Positions 1-8,437 of a stretch of DNA of 64,000 bases are shown piece by piece. This DNA comes from Microvirga guangxiensis (GTDB taxonomy: Bacteria > Pseudomonadota > Alphaproteobacteria > Rhizobiales > Beijerinckiaceae). A program made the translations under genes and the position numbers. Under the pieces are notes generated by a model, which saw only the letters and a list, made by a program, of their open reading frames with translations, did not search any database and was not told the origin of the DNA. Location: the NCBI RefSeq assembly GCF_900102135.1, contig NZ_FMVJ01000002.1:62001-126000 (forward strand), given 5' to 3'. How positions within the stretch are numbered: position 1 is the first letter of the stretch; each line of letters opens with the position of its first letter.

Positions 1-98
1 CTGACCATCCCGCGCGAGCACAGCCGCGGAGCGTCCGAGCTGCTGCTTATGGGATCGGCAGCCGGTCGGATCACTCTAGGTCCACCGGAATCCTGTGC

Positions 99-135
99 TT
101 GACCGGTGGGGACAATCTCTTGACAGTTTTGACCG
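99..135 (-). promoter_or_regulatory. AraC-type operator, copy A (faces left)
   Basis: Read on the minus strand this is CGGTC-N6-GTCAA-N5-TGTCC-N6-GTCAA, the same layout as the copies at 1425 and 3375 except that the distal TGTCC is degenerate. In the other two copies the box order runs towards the regulated gene. By that logic this copy serves a minus-strand gene that starts at or beyond the left edge. The first 98 bases would then be its promoter and leader; I see no convincing gene in them. Confidence 0.6.
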
Positions 136-143
136 TCGGCGCG

Positions 144-1250
144 TCAGCCCGGATGACCTTCGCCACGCCACGCAGTGGGGGTCCGGCCCGACCAGCGCCG
201 GAAGGCGCGGGTGAAGGCGCTCGCCTCGGAATAGCCCAGCGCCGCCGCGATCTGTCCCAGCGGCACTGCGGTATCCTGCAGCAACTGGCGGGCGATCTCG
301 AAGCGGATTTCGTTCGTAATGGCCCTGTATCCCATACCGCTCCCTTTGAGGCGACGGCTGAGGGTGCGCCGGTGCATCGCCAACAGATCGGCAATGTCGT
401 CTGCCGAGCAGTGTTTGCTCGTCAGCCGGGTTCGCAGCAGGCGCCGGATGTCGTCTGAAAGGAGAGAACTCTGGGCGCCTTTCATCTGTTGGATCCGTTC
501 CTCCAGCAGGGCCCGCATAACGGGGTCGGCGCCGGGAATCCGGCAGTTCAGATCACTGGTCGGAAAGACGATGATGGCCGTCTCCTGATTGAAGCGAACG
601 GGAGCCCGAAAGAGGCGTCGGTAGGGTTCCTGATCAGGTGGCGCGACCCGTGGCAGCAGAACCTCGGTCGGGTTCCAGTCGGGACCACACAAGGCACGCA
701 AGGCGTTGACCGCGACGGCTAGGGATCCGTCCGAGATCTGATCCGCGCTCTCGGCCTTCGGCTGGTAGATCGAGAACGTGAACAGGGCCGTGTCGCCGAT
801 GATCATCAACGATGGGACGGAGCCTCGGTTCTGAATGCTCAGGTTGGAGACGAGCGCTCGCATGGCATCGCCCACGGTCTCCGAGTGCTGCATCAGACGC
901 CCGACCATGCCCAGCGACAGGATCGTAGCGCGCTGGCCGACCAGCAGCCCAAAGTGCGGGCAGCGGGTACGCGCCACGCTCAGCGTGAGCAGCCGGCCCA
1001 GGGCCGCATGAGGGATCACGTTCGCGCCATCGTCGAACAGATGCGGGTCGAGCCCCGCTTCGCGGATGATCGGATCGGGATCGATGCCGAAATCGCGCAA
1101 GGTCGGGGCTATCTCCTTAGCGACACCCAGGTGAATGTAGCCAGGCGGCAGCGTTCGCCCGGGGCCCGCCAGAACCGTTGGCGGAATTGTTGAGGAGCTC
1201 TCTCGACCGATACTCGTGGACGGAGGCACGATGCTTCTGATCATCGTCAT
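144..1250 (-). CDS. AraC-family transcriptional regulator (ArgR/OruR-like layout)
   Basis: This 368-residue protein has an N-terminal ligand-sensing region of the 'arabinose-binding' type (about residues 45-235) and a C-terminal AraC double helix-turn-helix (about 265-365). The second HTH carries the family signature LGYSEASAFTRAFRRWSG. The start has GAGG six bases upstream. It is transcribed away from the BASS transporter gene, and operator B lies in the shared intergenic region, so autoregulation is possible. The class recognises direct repeats about 21 bp apart, which matches the three operators found here. The effector is unknown; an amino acid such as serine is a guess from the neighbouring serine dehydratase. 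Confidence 0.88.
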   Translation of the reverse strand: MTMIRSIVPPSTSIGRESSSTIPPTVLAGPGRTLPPGYIHLGVAKEIAPTLRDFGIDPDPIIREAGLDPHLFDDGANVIPHAALGRLLTLSVARTRCPHFGLLVGQRATILSLGMVGRLMQHSETVGDAMRALVSNLSIQNRGSVPSLMIIGDTALFTFSIYQPKAESADQISDGSLAVAVNALRALCGPDWNPTEVLLPRVAPPDQEPYRRLFRAPVRFNQETAIIVFPTSDLNCRIPGADPVMRALLEERIQQMKGAQSSLLSDDIRRLLRTRLTSKHCSADDIADLLAMHRRTLSRRLKGSGMGYRAITNEIRFEIARQLLQDTAVPLGQIAAALGYSEASAFTRAFRRWSGRTPTAWRGEGHPG

Positions 1251-1424
1251 GGCCGCCTCGCCGTATTCTCAAGCGTCACTGAAAGCTAATGGGTCTTGCG
1301 CGACTGCACGGTGCGAAATCGCACGGTCGCAGCAACTGAACGCATCACCGAAAACCAGAGTCTTCTCAGGCACCGCACAGCTTAACCAGAGATTGGGGCT
1401 ATTTCACGGAAGCTACTTCCGCGC

Positions 1425-1461
1425 TGTCCGATCCGGTCAAGGGTCTGTCCCAAACCGTCAA
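1425..1461 (+). promoter_or_regulatory. AraC-type operator, copy B
   Basis: TGTCC (1425-1429), N6, GTCAA (1436-1440), N5, TGTCC (1446-1450), N6, GTCAA (1457-1461): two perfect half-sites in direct repeat with a 21-bp period. It ends 72 bp before the preferred start of the BASS transporter gene and lies between it and the divergent AraC gene, so it could act on both. The half-site resembles the TGTCGC-N8-AA-N5 repeat that I recall for Pseudomonas ArgR. Confidence 0.75.
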
Positions 1462-1533
1462 GCCCGCCTGATCAACCAACGCCATGATGGCCAGCACTGC
1501 TCGGCCGATGCGGCGGGCTAGGGAGGGATGCGG

Positions 1534-2415
1534 ATGAGCCTGGACCGGCTGATCAGTGTTCTCGTCGCTGTCACCCTGATCGAGATGATGCTCGCCACCG
1601 GGCTCGGCGTCCGGCTTGCGGACGTCATCCGTGTCGCCGGAAACGGGCAGCAACTCCTCTCTGCTGGCCTGATCAATTACGTAGCCGTCCCGGCAGCTGC
1701 AATTGTCCTGATCCTCCTTGTGGGCGGCGATCCGCCTTTCGCAGTCGGAGTTCTCCTTCTCGCGGTGTGCCCGGGGGCCCCTTATGGCCCTCCCCTGACA
1801 GCCCTCGCTCGCGGTGCCACGGCAACCGCTGTTGGGTTGATGGTGATCCTAGCCGGCTCGTCAGTGGTCGTGGCGCCGCTGCTTCTCTTCTTTCTTCTCC
1901 CGCTCACAACGGAAGCGACAGGCCTGCAGCTCCACGCCTTTGCGATGGTCGAAGCTATTATGGTGACACAACTTCTACCCCTTTGTTGCGGGCTCGCTAT
2001 CAGCCACCGACGACCGGACCTGGCCAAGAGATGGCTAGGTCCTGCTGTCGCCGTCGGCAAGGTTCTCAACGCAGCGGCTCTCGTCCTTATCCTCACGTCT
2101 CAGTTCCCACAGCTGCTGGATGTCCGAGCTGGGAGGATGATGGGCATGCTGAGCCTGCTGGGCTTCAGCCTTGCGGCCGGATGGAGTGCCGGCGGCCGGT
2201 GGAGCGCGGATCGTAAGGCGATGGCTCTTACAACCTCAATCCGCAATGTCGGCCTTGGCTTGGTGATCGCTTCCAGCACCTTCGCGGGAACGCCGGTGGT
2301 CGCAACGGTCGTCGTCTATGGCCTGTTGCAACTCCTCGGGTCGTTCCTGCTCACCCTGTGGTGGCGGCGCACATCGGATGAGTTACGGCCGGACCGGCAG
2401 GCGAGCGCGCCATGA
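1534..2415 (+). CDS. BASS-family (bile acid:sodium symporter-like) transporter
   Basis: This is a hydrophobic protein of 293 residues with about eight to ten predicted membrane segments. It has the SBF/BASS fold signatures, including a Gly/Pro-rich stretch (CPGAPYGPPLTALARG, about residues 84-99) and a SIRNVGLGLVIA motif near the C-terminus. Members of this superfamily take up organic anions with Na+. I prefer the ATG at 1534 over the one at 1528, because GGGAGG at 1521-1526 is spaced correctly only for 1534. The next gene, ppk2, starts 46 bp downstream, so the two probably share the promoter under operator B. The substrate cannot be read from the sequence; a carboxylate or keto acid is plausible in this setting. 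Confidence 0.75.
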   Translation: MSLDRLISVLVAVTLIEMMLATGLGVRLADVIRVAGNGQQLLSAGLINYVAVPAAAIVLILLVGGDPPFAVGVLLLAVCPGAPYGPPLTALARGATATAVGLMVILAGSSVVVAPLLLFFLLPLTTEATGLQLHAFAMVEAIMVTQLLPLCCGLAISHRRPDLAKRWLGPAVAVGKVLNAAALVLILTSQFPQLLDVRAGRMMGMLSLLGFSLAAGWSAGGRWSADRKAMALTTSIRNVGLGLVIASSTFAGTPVVATVVVYGLLQLLGSFLLTLWWRRTSDELRPDRQASAP

Positions 2416-2461
2416 TGGACGTCCATGGTGTCATGGAATGCAATCGGAAAGGAGCACGACG

Positions 2462-3301
2462 ATGAGCCGGCAAGATGTCATGAAGGCGAACAAGGCTGCC
2501 GACGATCATGCGGACGCCGATCCCACGCCCATGAAGCGGAAGGAGTTCGAAAGTGAGCTGAGACAGCTCCAAGTCGAGCTTGTGCGCCTGCAAACCTGGG
2601 TCAAGGCGACAGGCGCAAGGATCATCGTGATCTTCGAGGGGCGTGACACCGCTGGCAAGGGCGGCGTGATCAGCCGCATCACGCAACGGGTGAGCCCTCG
2701 TGTGTTCCGGCATGTCGCGCTGCCGGCACCGACCGAGCGCGAGAGGAGCCAACTCTACATCCAGCGCTACATCGCCCACTTCCCGGCTGCCGGAGAGATC
2801 GTGCTGTTCGACCGCTCCTGGTACAACCGGGCTGGCGTCGAACGGGTGATGGGCTTCTGCACCACGGATGAGTACGAACGGTTCATGCGCCTCGTGCCGT
2901 CTTTCGAGAGGGAGATCGTGGACAACGGCATCATCCTGCTCAAGTACTTTCTCGACGTGAGCCAGGACGAGCAGCGCCGTCGCTTCGCCGATCGTATCAA
3001 AGATCCCATCAAGCATTGGAAGCTCAGCCCGATGGACACCGAGTCAGTGCGGCGCTGGTGGGATTACACGAGGGCCTACCAGGATATGCTGCGTGCCACC
3101 GACACATCCGCCTGCCCATGGTACATCGTTCTATCCGATGACAAGCGCCGGGCACGCCTCAATCTGATCGCGCACATGCTCAGCCAGATCCCGTACAAGA
3201 AGGTGAAAGTCGAACTCCCGAATGTGCCGAAAGCGGAGCCGCGACCGAAGGGTGCCGAGACTAGGCTGCCCTCGAATAACATCGTACCGGTACGGTACTG
3301 A
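2462..3301 (+). CDS. ppk2: Polyphosphate kinase 2
   Basis: PPK2 transfers phosphate between polyphosphate and nucleotides; class I enzymes mainly make GTP or ATP from polyphosphate. The 279-residue protein has Walker A GRDTAGKGG (about 59-67), the FDRSWYNRAG Walker B/lid segment (about 116-125) and the conserved ...DPIKHWKLSPMD block, all typical of the single-domain PPK2 family. The ATG at 2462 follows AAAGGAGCACGACG, a strong ribosome-binding site. Upstream in-frame codons overlap the transporter gene and are unlikely starts. It sits between the transporter and the serine dehydratase/pfl genes, which suggests polyphosphate-based energy supply when respiration is limited. That role is inferred. 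Confidence 0.92.
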   Translation: MSRQDVMKANKAADDHADADPTPMKRKEFESELRQLQVELVRLQTWVKATGARIIVIFEGRDTAGKGGVISRITQRVSPRVFRHVALPAPTERERSQLYIQRYIAHFPAAGEIVLFDRSWYNRAGVERVMGFCTTDEYERFMRLVPSFEREIVDNGIILLKYFLDVSQDEQRRRFADRIKDPIKHWKLSPMDTESVRRWWDYTRAYQDMLRATDTSACPWYIVLSDDKRRARLNLIAHMLSQIPYKKVKVELPNVPKAEPRPKGAETRLPSNNIVPVRY

Positions 3302-3374
3302 CGCTTTTCTCGGAAGATGAGTTTGAAGTTGCGGTCCTATTCACGGAACCGGTTGGCGATGTTTGAAGACCTGC

Positions 3375-3411
3375 TGTCCTAAACAGTCAAAGGCTTGTCC
3401 TCTTCAGTCAA
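3375..3411 (+). promoter_or_regulatory. AraC-type operator, copy C
   Basis: TGTCC (3375-3379), N6, GTCAA (3386-3390), N5, TGTCC (3396-3400), N6, GTCAA (3407-3411): identical in layout to copy B, with unrelated spacer bases. It ends 125 bp before the serine dehydratase start. The last box would overlap the -35 region if the -10 lies near 3430 (CATAGGAT), the usual place for an activator of this family. Confidence 0.75.
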
Positions 3412-3535
3412 GCACATGCCCCAGACAGACATAGGATGCTGTCAGAAGGAAGAAAGATTCTGCTTCACATCAGAACGAGGGCGGAGGAGCCTCAAGATTG
3501 ATGCGCCTCCGTTGCTTGAGCAGGAGGACGCGCTC

Positions 3536-5182
3536 ATGACTCGCTCCAGCAAGGACGACGAGCTGTTTCCGGAATCGCCCGAACCGATCACCCTCCCGTC
3601 AGGCATCGACCGCCGGGCGTTCCTCATACGCCATGCTGCCATAGGCGCAGCAGCAGTAATGACCGGCACGACATGGGCTCCTGAGGCCCGCGCACAGCAG
3701 GCCGCCACGGAGGCTGCCGCGCAGCAGGCCAAGAAGGAAGCTGCAGGAGGCGATGCCGGCCTCAAGATGAGCTCGGCATTGTCACCCGACCTCGACGTCG
3801 TCAAGTCGTCGAAAGGGCCGGTCATGACTGTTGCGGACGAGTTCTACAAGGTCGGCCCCGGCCCCTCAAGCTCGCACACGATCGGACCGATGCGCATCAC
3901 CTACGACTTCTACCAGCGCTGCACGAAATTGCCCTCAGATCAGCTCGCACAGGCCAGCGGCCTCAAGGTTCACCTCTTCGGCAGCTTGAGCGCCACCGGC
4001 AAGGGGCACGGCACCGAGCGTGCCGCTCTGGCGGGCCTCGTGGGCAAGGAACCCGCCACCGTGGACCCGCGCTTCCTCGACGAGATGATTGCCAAGCCGG
4101 ACCAGACTTATCCGGTGAAGCTCGGAAGCAAAACGTTCAACCTCTCGCTGGCTGACATTGTCTACGATGCGCCAAAGGGGGACTTCCCTCACCCGAACAC
4201 CATGACGGCACGCCTCATGGCCGGCGACAAGGTTCTCTACGAGCAGGAGTACTATTCGGTCGGCGGCGGGTTCATCGAGTGGAAGGGCTACGAGCCGCCT
4301 AAGAAAGGGCAGCCGAAGTATCCTTACGCGACGATGAAGGAGTTGCGCCAGCACGCCGAGGCCAACAACCTTTCGGTTGCCGATGTCATGATGGCGAACG
4401 AGATCGCCGTGTCCGGCAAGAGCGAGGAAGAAATCAACGCGTTCCTGGACAAGATCGCCAACGCGATGATCGCCACGGTGAAGACCGGTCTGTCCTACAA
4501 GGATGACGTTTTGCCTGGGCCGATCAAGCTTCATTCCAAGGCCGCCACGGTCCACGAGCGGGCGATGGACGACACCTACATGAGCGACCGCGCCATCGGT
4601 CTGGTCTCGGCCTTCGCCCTGGCGGCTTCCGAGGAGAATGCCCGTGGCCATCTCGTGATCACGGCTCCCACCGGCGGGTCGGCTGGGGTGATGCCAGCTG
4701 TCGTCTACGCCCTGACCCAAAGCGACCGCGCGGTGCCGATGGACAAGATCCGGGAAGGTTTGCTGGCCGGCTTGGCCATCGGCTATCTGTGCAAGCACAA
4801 CGCGACTTTGGCCGCGGCAGAAGGTGGATGTCAGGCTGAGATCGGTGTCGCCTCCGCGATGGCGGCCGCTCTGATCACGCAGGTGCTGAACCAGCCGCCG
4901 CAAGTGATCGAGAATGCAGCCGAGTCGGCCCTGGAACACCACCTCGGCATGACATGCGATCCAGTCGCCGGCTACGTGCAGGTGCCCTGCATCGAGCGCT
5001 GCGCCTTCGGGGCCGTGAAGGCCTGGACGGCCGCGATGATCGCCACCAACGAGATCGCTAGCCGACATCGTGTCGATCTGGACACGACGATCAAGACGCT
5101 GTCCGACACCGCCAAGGACATGAACCCGAAGTACAAGGAAACGAGCGAGGCAGGTTTGGCCCAGAACCTGGTGCTCTGCTGA
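3536..5182 (+). CDS. sdaA: L-serine ammonia-lyase (iron-sulfur) with Tat signal peptide
   Basis: It converts L-serine to pyruvate and ammonia. The product is 548 residues. The ATG at 3536 is preceded by CAGGAGG with good spacing; in-frame codons upstream have no such site. Residues about 24-55 form a twin-arginine signal: DRRAFLIRHAAIG, a hydrophobic Ala/Gly stretch, then PEARAQ. After a Glu/Ala/Lys-rich linker the serine dehydratase beta domain begins at VGPGPSSSHTIGPM, followed by the alpha domain with PTGGSAGVMPA. The cluster-binding cysteines appear to be kept in GGCQAEIG, GMTCDP and QVPCIERC. Family members such as E. coli SdaA are cytoplasmic and about 455 residues, so the extra N-terminus is unusual. 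It heads the unit with pflB, pflA and the AspT-like gene. Confidence 0.88.
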   Translation: MTRSSKDDELFPESPEPITLPSGIDRRAFLIRHAAIGAAAVMTGTTWAPEARAQQAATEAAAQQAKKEAAGGDAGLKMSSALSPDLDVVKSSKGPVMTVADEFYKVGPGPSSSHTIGPMRITYDFYQRCTKLPSDQLAQASGLKVHLFGSLSATGKGHGTERAALAGLVGKEPATVDPRFLDEMIAKPDQTYPVKLGSKTFNLSLADIVYDAPKGDFPHPNTMTARLMAGDKVLYEQEYYSVGGGFIEWKGYEPPKKGQPKYPYATMKELRQHAEANNLSVADVMMANEIAVSGKSEEEINAFLDKIANAMIATVKTGLSYKDDVLPGPIKLHSKAATVHERAMDDTYMSDRAIGLVSAFALAASEENARGHLVITAPTGGSAGVMPAVVYALTQSDRAVPMDKIREGLLAGLAIGYLCKHNATLAAAEGGCQAEIGVASAMAAALITQVLNQPPQVIENAAESALEHHLGMTCDPVAGYVQVPCIERCAFGAVKAWTAAMIATNEIASRHRVDLDTTIKTLSDTAKDMNPKYKETSEAGLAQNLVLC

Positions 5183-5255
5183 GGTTCGCAACGGCTGCAC
5201 AAGCGGCTGAAGATGCGTTCAACGAAGGTCCCAAACGCTGCCGAAGGAGGCCATC

Positions 5256-7601
5256 ATGCCCAGTGAAGCCATTGCTGCGCAGAGGTCTGGGAAGACGCGG
5301 AAGCAACATGTCGGAGAGCAGCCGGCTTCAAGGCACCGAGCTGGCGCCTCCCCCGCATCCGATGCCTCCGCTTCGGTGCATGAATGGACTGGATTCGTGC
5401 CTGGACGCTGGCAGAACACCGTCGACGTCCGCGACTTCATCCAGCGCAACGTCACTCCCTATGACGGGGACGAGGAGTTTCTATCCGGACCCAGTGAACG
5501 TACGAAGGCTGTCTGGGCAAAGCTGCAACCGTACTTCCAGGAGGAAATCCGCAAGGGTGTCCTCGACGTCGATGCAAAGATACCTTCCTCCATGACCTCG
5601 CATGCACCCGGCTACATCGACCGCGATAACGAGGTCATCGTCGGATTGCAGACCGACGCGCCCTTCCGGCGCGCGATCATGCCGTATGGCGGATTGCGCA
5701 TGGTCGAAGCCGGTTTGAAGGCCGCCGGGTTCGAGCCTGACCCGATCGTGCACGAAACCTTCACCAAGTACCGCAAGACCCATAATGACGGCGTCTTCGA
5801 TGCCTACACGCCTGAGATCATGGCATGCCGGCGCAGCCACATCATCACCGGCCTGCCCGACTCCTATGGCCGCGGCAGGATCATCGGCGATTATCGCCGA
5901 GTGGCCTTGTACGGCACGGACAAATTGCTGGCGGCGAAACGCGGCGAGCGGGCGCTTCTCGACGCCAAGTGGCCGACCGACGATGTCATCCGCGAGCGCG
6001 AAGAATTGGCCGAGCAGATGCGTGCCCTGGCCGACTTGGCGGAGATGGCCAAGAACTACGGGTTCAACATCACACGTCCAGCGGCAGATGCGCGCGAGGC
6101 CGTGCAGTGGACCTATTTCGGCTATCTCGGAGCGATCAAGGAGGCCAATGGCGCGGCCATGTCCATTGGCCGCATCTCATCCTTCCTCGACATCTATATT
6201 GAACGCGACCTGAGGAGCGGCGCTCTCGATGAAGCGGGCGCCCAGGAACTCATCGACCAGCTTGTTCAGAAGCTGCGCATCGTCCGCTTCCTGCGCACGC
6301 CCGACTACGACGCCTTGTTCTCGGGCGATCCCTACTGGGCCACCGAATGCGTCGGCGGCATGGATCTGAACGGCCGTCCCCTTGTCACGCGAACCAGCTT
6401 CCGGATGCTTCATACGCTCACGAATCTGGGCCCCGCCCCGGAGCCCAACATGACGGTGCTCTGGTCGAAGCAGTTGCCCGATGGCTTCAAGCGCTACTGC
6501 ATCAAGGTCTCGGCTGAGACCTCGTCCATCCAGTACGAGAACGATGATCTGATGCGTCCTTATTGGGGAGACGATTACGGCATTGCCTGCTGCGTGTCGG
6601 CCATGCGCATCGGGAACCAGATGCAGTTCTTCGGAGCGCGGGTAAACCTCGCCAAGTGCCTTCTCTACGCCATCAACGGCGGACGGGATGAGGTCAGCGG
6701 CGAGCAGGTCGGCCCAGCGGCTTCCCCCGTCTCCGGCGACGTCCTCGACTACGATAACGTCATGGCAAAGTTCGACACCATGATGGAGTGGCTGGCACGA
6801 ACTTACGTCCACGCCATGAACTGCATCCACTACATGCACGACAAGTACTACTACGAGCGTCTGGAGATGGCGCTGCATGACCAGCAGATCCTGCGCACGA
6901 TGGCGTTCGGCATTGCCGGCCTGTCGGTTGTCGCGGACAGCCTGTCGGCGATCAAGCACGCGAAGGTCAAGCCGATCCGCCGCGATGACGGATTGATCGT
7001 CGAGTACGAGATCGAGGGCGGCTACCCGCAATACGGCAACAACGATGATCGCGTCGACACCATTGCGGCCGATCTCGTCTCCTCCTTCATGAGAAAGATC
7101 CGCAAGCATCCGACCTACCGAAATGCCGTCCACACGCAGTCGGTGCTGACCATCACGAGCAATGTCGTCTACGGCAAGCATACGGGCAATACGCCGGACG
7201 GCCGCAAGGCTGGCGAGCCGTTCGCTCCTGGCGCAAACCCGATGCACGGGCGTGACAATCATGGATGGCTCGCCTCATGCCTGTCGGTCGCCAAGCTGCC
7301 CTATGCCGATGCACAGGACGGCATCAGCTACACCGTGTCGATCACGCCGAGCCTTAATCGCCTCGACCAGGGCGAGAAGATCAAGCAGGCGGTGAAGGTG
7401 CTCGATACCTATTGTGGTCAAGGCGGGTTCCACATGAACCTCAACGTTCTCAACCGCGACACCCTGATCGATGCGATGGAGCACCCGGACAAGTACCCGC
7501 AGCTGACGATCCGGGTCTCGGGCTATGCGGTCAACTTCGTCCGCCTCACGCGCGAGCAACAGATGGACGTGATCAGCCGCACCTTCCATGGAGATGGGTG
7601 A
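5256..7601 (+). CDS. pflB: Formate C-acetyltransferase (pyruvate formate-lyase)
   Basis: It splits pyruvate with CoA into acetyl-CoA and formate through a glycyl radical, in anoxic cytoplasm. At 781 residues it is about 20 longer than E. coli PflB, with a Ser/Ala-rich N-terminal extension. The active-site pair is present in [20 protein letters not shown], the glycyl-radical loop is [10 protein letters not shown], and the C-terminus ends DVISRTFHG, so it is a true PflB rather than a diol dehydratase or other glycyl radical enzyme. The ATG follows GAAGGAGGCCATC. It starts 73 bp after the serine dehydratase, which would feed it pyruvate. The gene is uncommon in aerobic Rhizobiales, which suggests transfer. 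Confidence 0.96.
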   Translation: MPSEAIAAQRSGKTRKQHVGEQPASRHRAGASPASDASASVHEWTGFVPGRWQNTVDVRDFIQRNVTPYDGDEEFLSGPSERTKAVWAKLQPYFQEEIRKGVLDVDAKIPSSMTSHAPGYIDRDNEVIVGLQTDAPFRRAIMPYGGLRMVEAGLKAAGFEPDPIVHETFTKYRKTHNDGVFDAYTPEIMACRRSHIITGLPDSYGRGRIIGDYRRVALYGTDKLLAAKRGERALLDAKWPTDDVIREREELAEQMRALADLAEMAKNYGFNITRPAADAREAVQWTYFGYLGAIKEANGAAMSIGRISSFLDIYIERDLRSGALDEAGAQELIDQLVQKLRIVRFLRTPDYDALFSGDPYWATECVGGMDLNGRPLVTRTSFRMLHTLTNLGPAPEPNMTVLWSKQLPDGFKRYCIKVSAETSSIQYENDDLMRPYWGDDYGIACCVSAMRIGNQMQFFGARVNLAKCLLYAINGGRDEVSGEQVGPAASPVSGDVLDYDNVMAKFDTMMEWLARTYVHAMNCIHYMHDKYYYERLEMALHDQQILRTMAFGIAGLSVVADSLSAIKHAKVKPIRRDDGLIVEYEIEGGYPQYGNNDDRVDTIAADLVSSFMRKIRKHPTYRNAVHTQSVLTITSNVVYGKHTGNTPDGRKAGEPFAPGANPMHGRDNHGWLASCLSVAKLPYADAQDGISYTVSITPSLNRLDQGEKIKQAVKVLDTYCGQGGFHMNLNVLNRDTLIDAMEHPDKYPQLTIRVSGYAVNFVRLTREQQMDVISRTFHGDG

Positions 7602-7606
7602 GAAGC

Positions 7607-8428
7607 ATGGCCGACGAGCCTTGGGCCCATAGCCGGTACGACCTGCAACAGGCGCGCTCTCCGGACGCTCCAGAGACGGCCACCTTTGATGATCCTCGAG
7701 GTGACTTCGGTTGGATCCACTCCTACGAAACCGGATCCACCCTCGACGGCCCCGGAATCCGGGTCGTCGTGTTCATGAGCGGCTGCCTGCTGCGCTGCCT
7801 GTACTGCCACAACCCGGATACCTGGCACCTTAAAGACGGCACACGCGTCTCGTTCGAGCGCGCCAAAACTGCGCTCGCAGCCTATGCCGCGCCATTGCGG
7901 GCCATGGACGGAGGACTGACGATATCCGGTGGGGAACCGCTGGTTCAGACGCACTTCACGAAGCGCCTCTTTGCCGCCGCCAAGGCAATGGGCCTCCATA
8001 CGGCTCTGGATACGTCGGGTTTTCTCGGCACGCGCGCCGACGACGAGTATCTGCGTCAGGTCGATCTCGTGCTGCTCGACATCAAATCCTGGGATCCGGA
8101 GACCTACCGCCGTGTCGTAGGGCAGGACATCAAGCCGACCCTGCAGTTCGCTGAACGCCTCGCCGCCATTGGCAAGCCGGTCTGGGTGCGGTTCGTGCTC
8201 GTGCCAGGACTGACCGACGCCCCTGCCAATGTCGAAGGCATCGCCCGCTTCGTCGCCCCGATGCGCAACGTCGAGTGGGTCGAGGTCCTCCCATTTCATC
8301 AGATGGGAGCCTTCAAGTGGAAGGCGATGGGCCTGAACTACCAGCTCTCCGACACTCCTATGCCCTCCCCTGATTTGGTGGCGCGGGTGCTTGGGCAGTT
8401 CCGGGAGGCAGGTTGCCGCGCAAGATGA
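7607..8428 (+). CDS. pflA: Pyruvate formate-lyase activating enzyme (radical SAM)
   Basis: It installs the glycyl radical on PflB using S-adenosylmethionine and a [4Fe-4S] cluster. The 273-residue protein has the cluster motif CLLRCLYC (CxxxCxxC) at about residues 57-64, GGLTISGGEP for SAM binding, and the LDIKSWD and VLPFHQMG blocks of the PflA family. An N-terminal tail of about 35 residues precedes the core. The ATG at 7607 is five bases after the pflB stop, with GGGTGAG as ribosome-binding site, so translation is likely coupled. A longer in-frame reading from 7412 overlaps pflB and is rejected. Confidence 0.95.
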   Translation: MADEPWAHSRYDLQQARSPDAPETATFDDPRGDFGWIHSYETGSTLDGPGIRVVVFMSGCLLRCLYCHNPDTWHLKDGTRVSFERAKTALAAYAAPLRAMDGGLTISGGEPLVQTHFTKRLFAAAKAMGLHTALDTSGFLGTRADDEYLRQVDLVLLDIKSWDPETYRRVVGQDIKPTLQFAERLAAIGKPVWVRFVLVPGLTDAPANVEGIARFVAPMRNVEWVEVLPFHQMGAFKWKAMGLNYQLSDTPMPSPDLVARVLGQFREAGCRAR

Positions 8429-8437
8429 GGGAAGCCG

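Noticed and set aside
1..102. Plus-strand open frame of 33 codons ending TGA at 100-102, possible C-terminus of a gene
   Set aside because: Too short to recognise, and operator A overlaps its end facing left, so a leftward promoter is the better reading.
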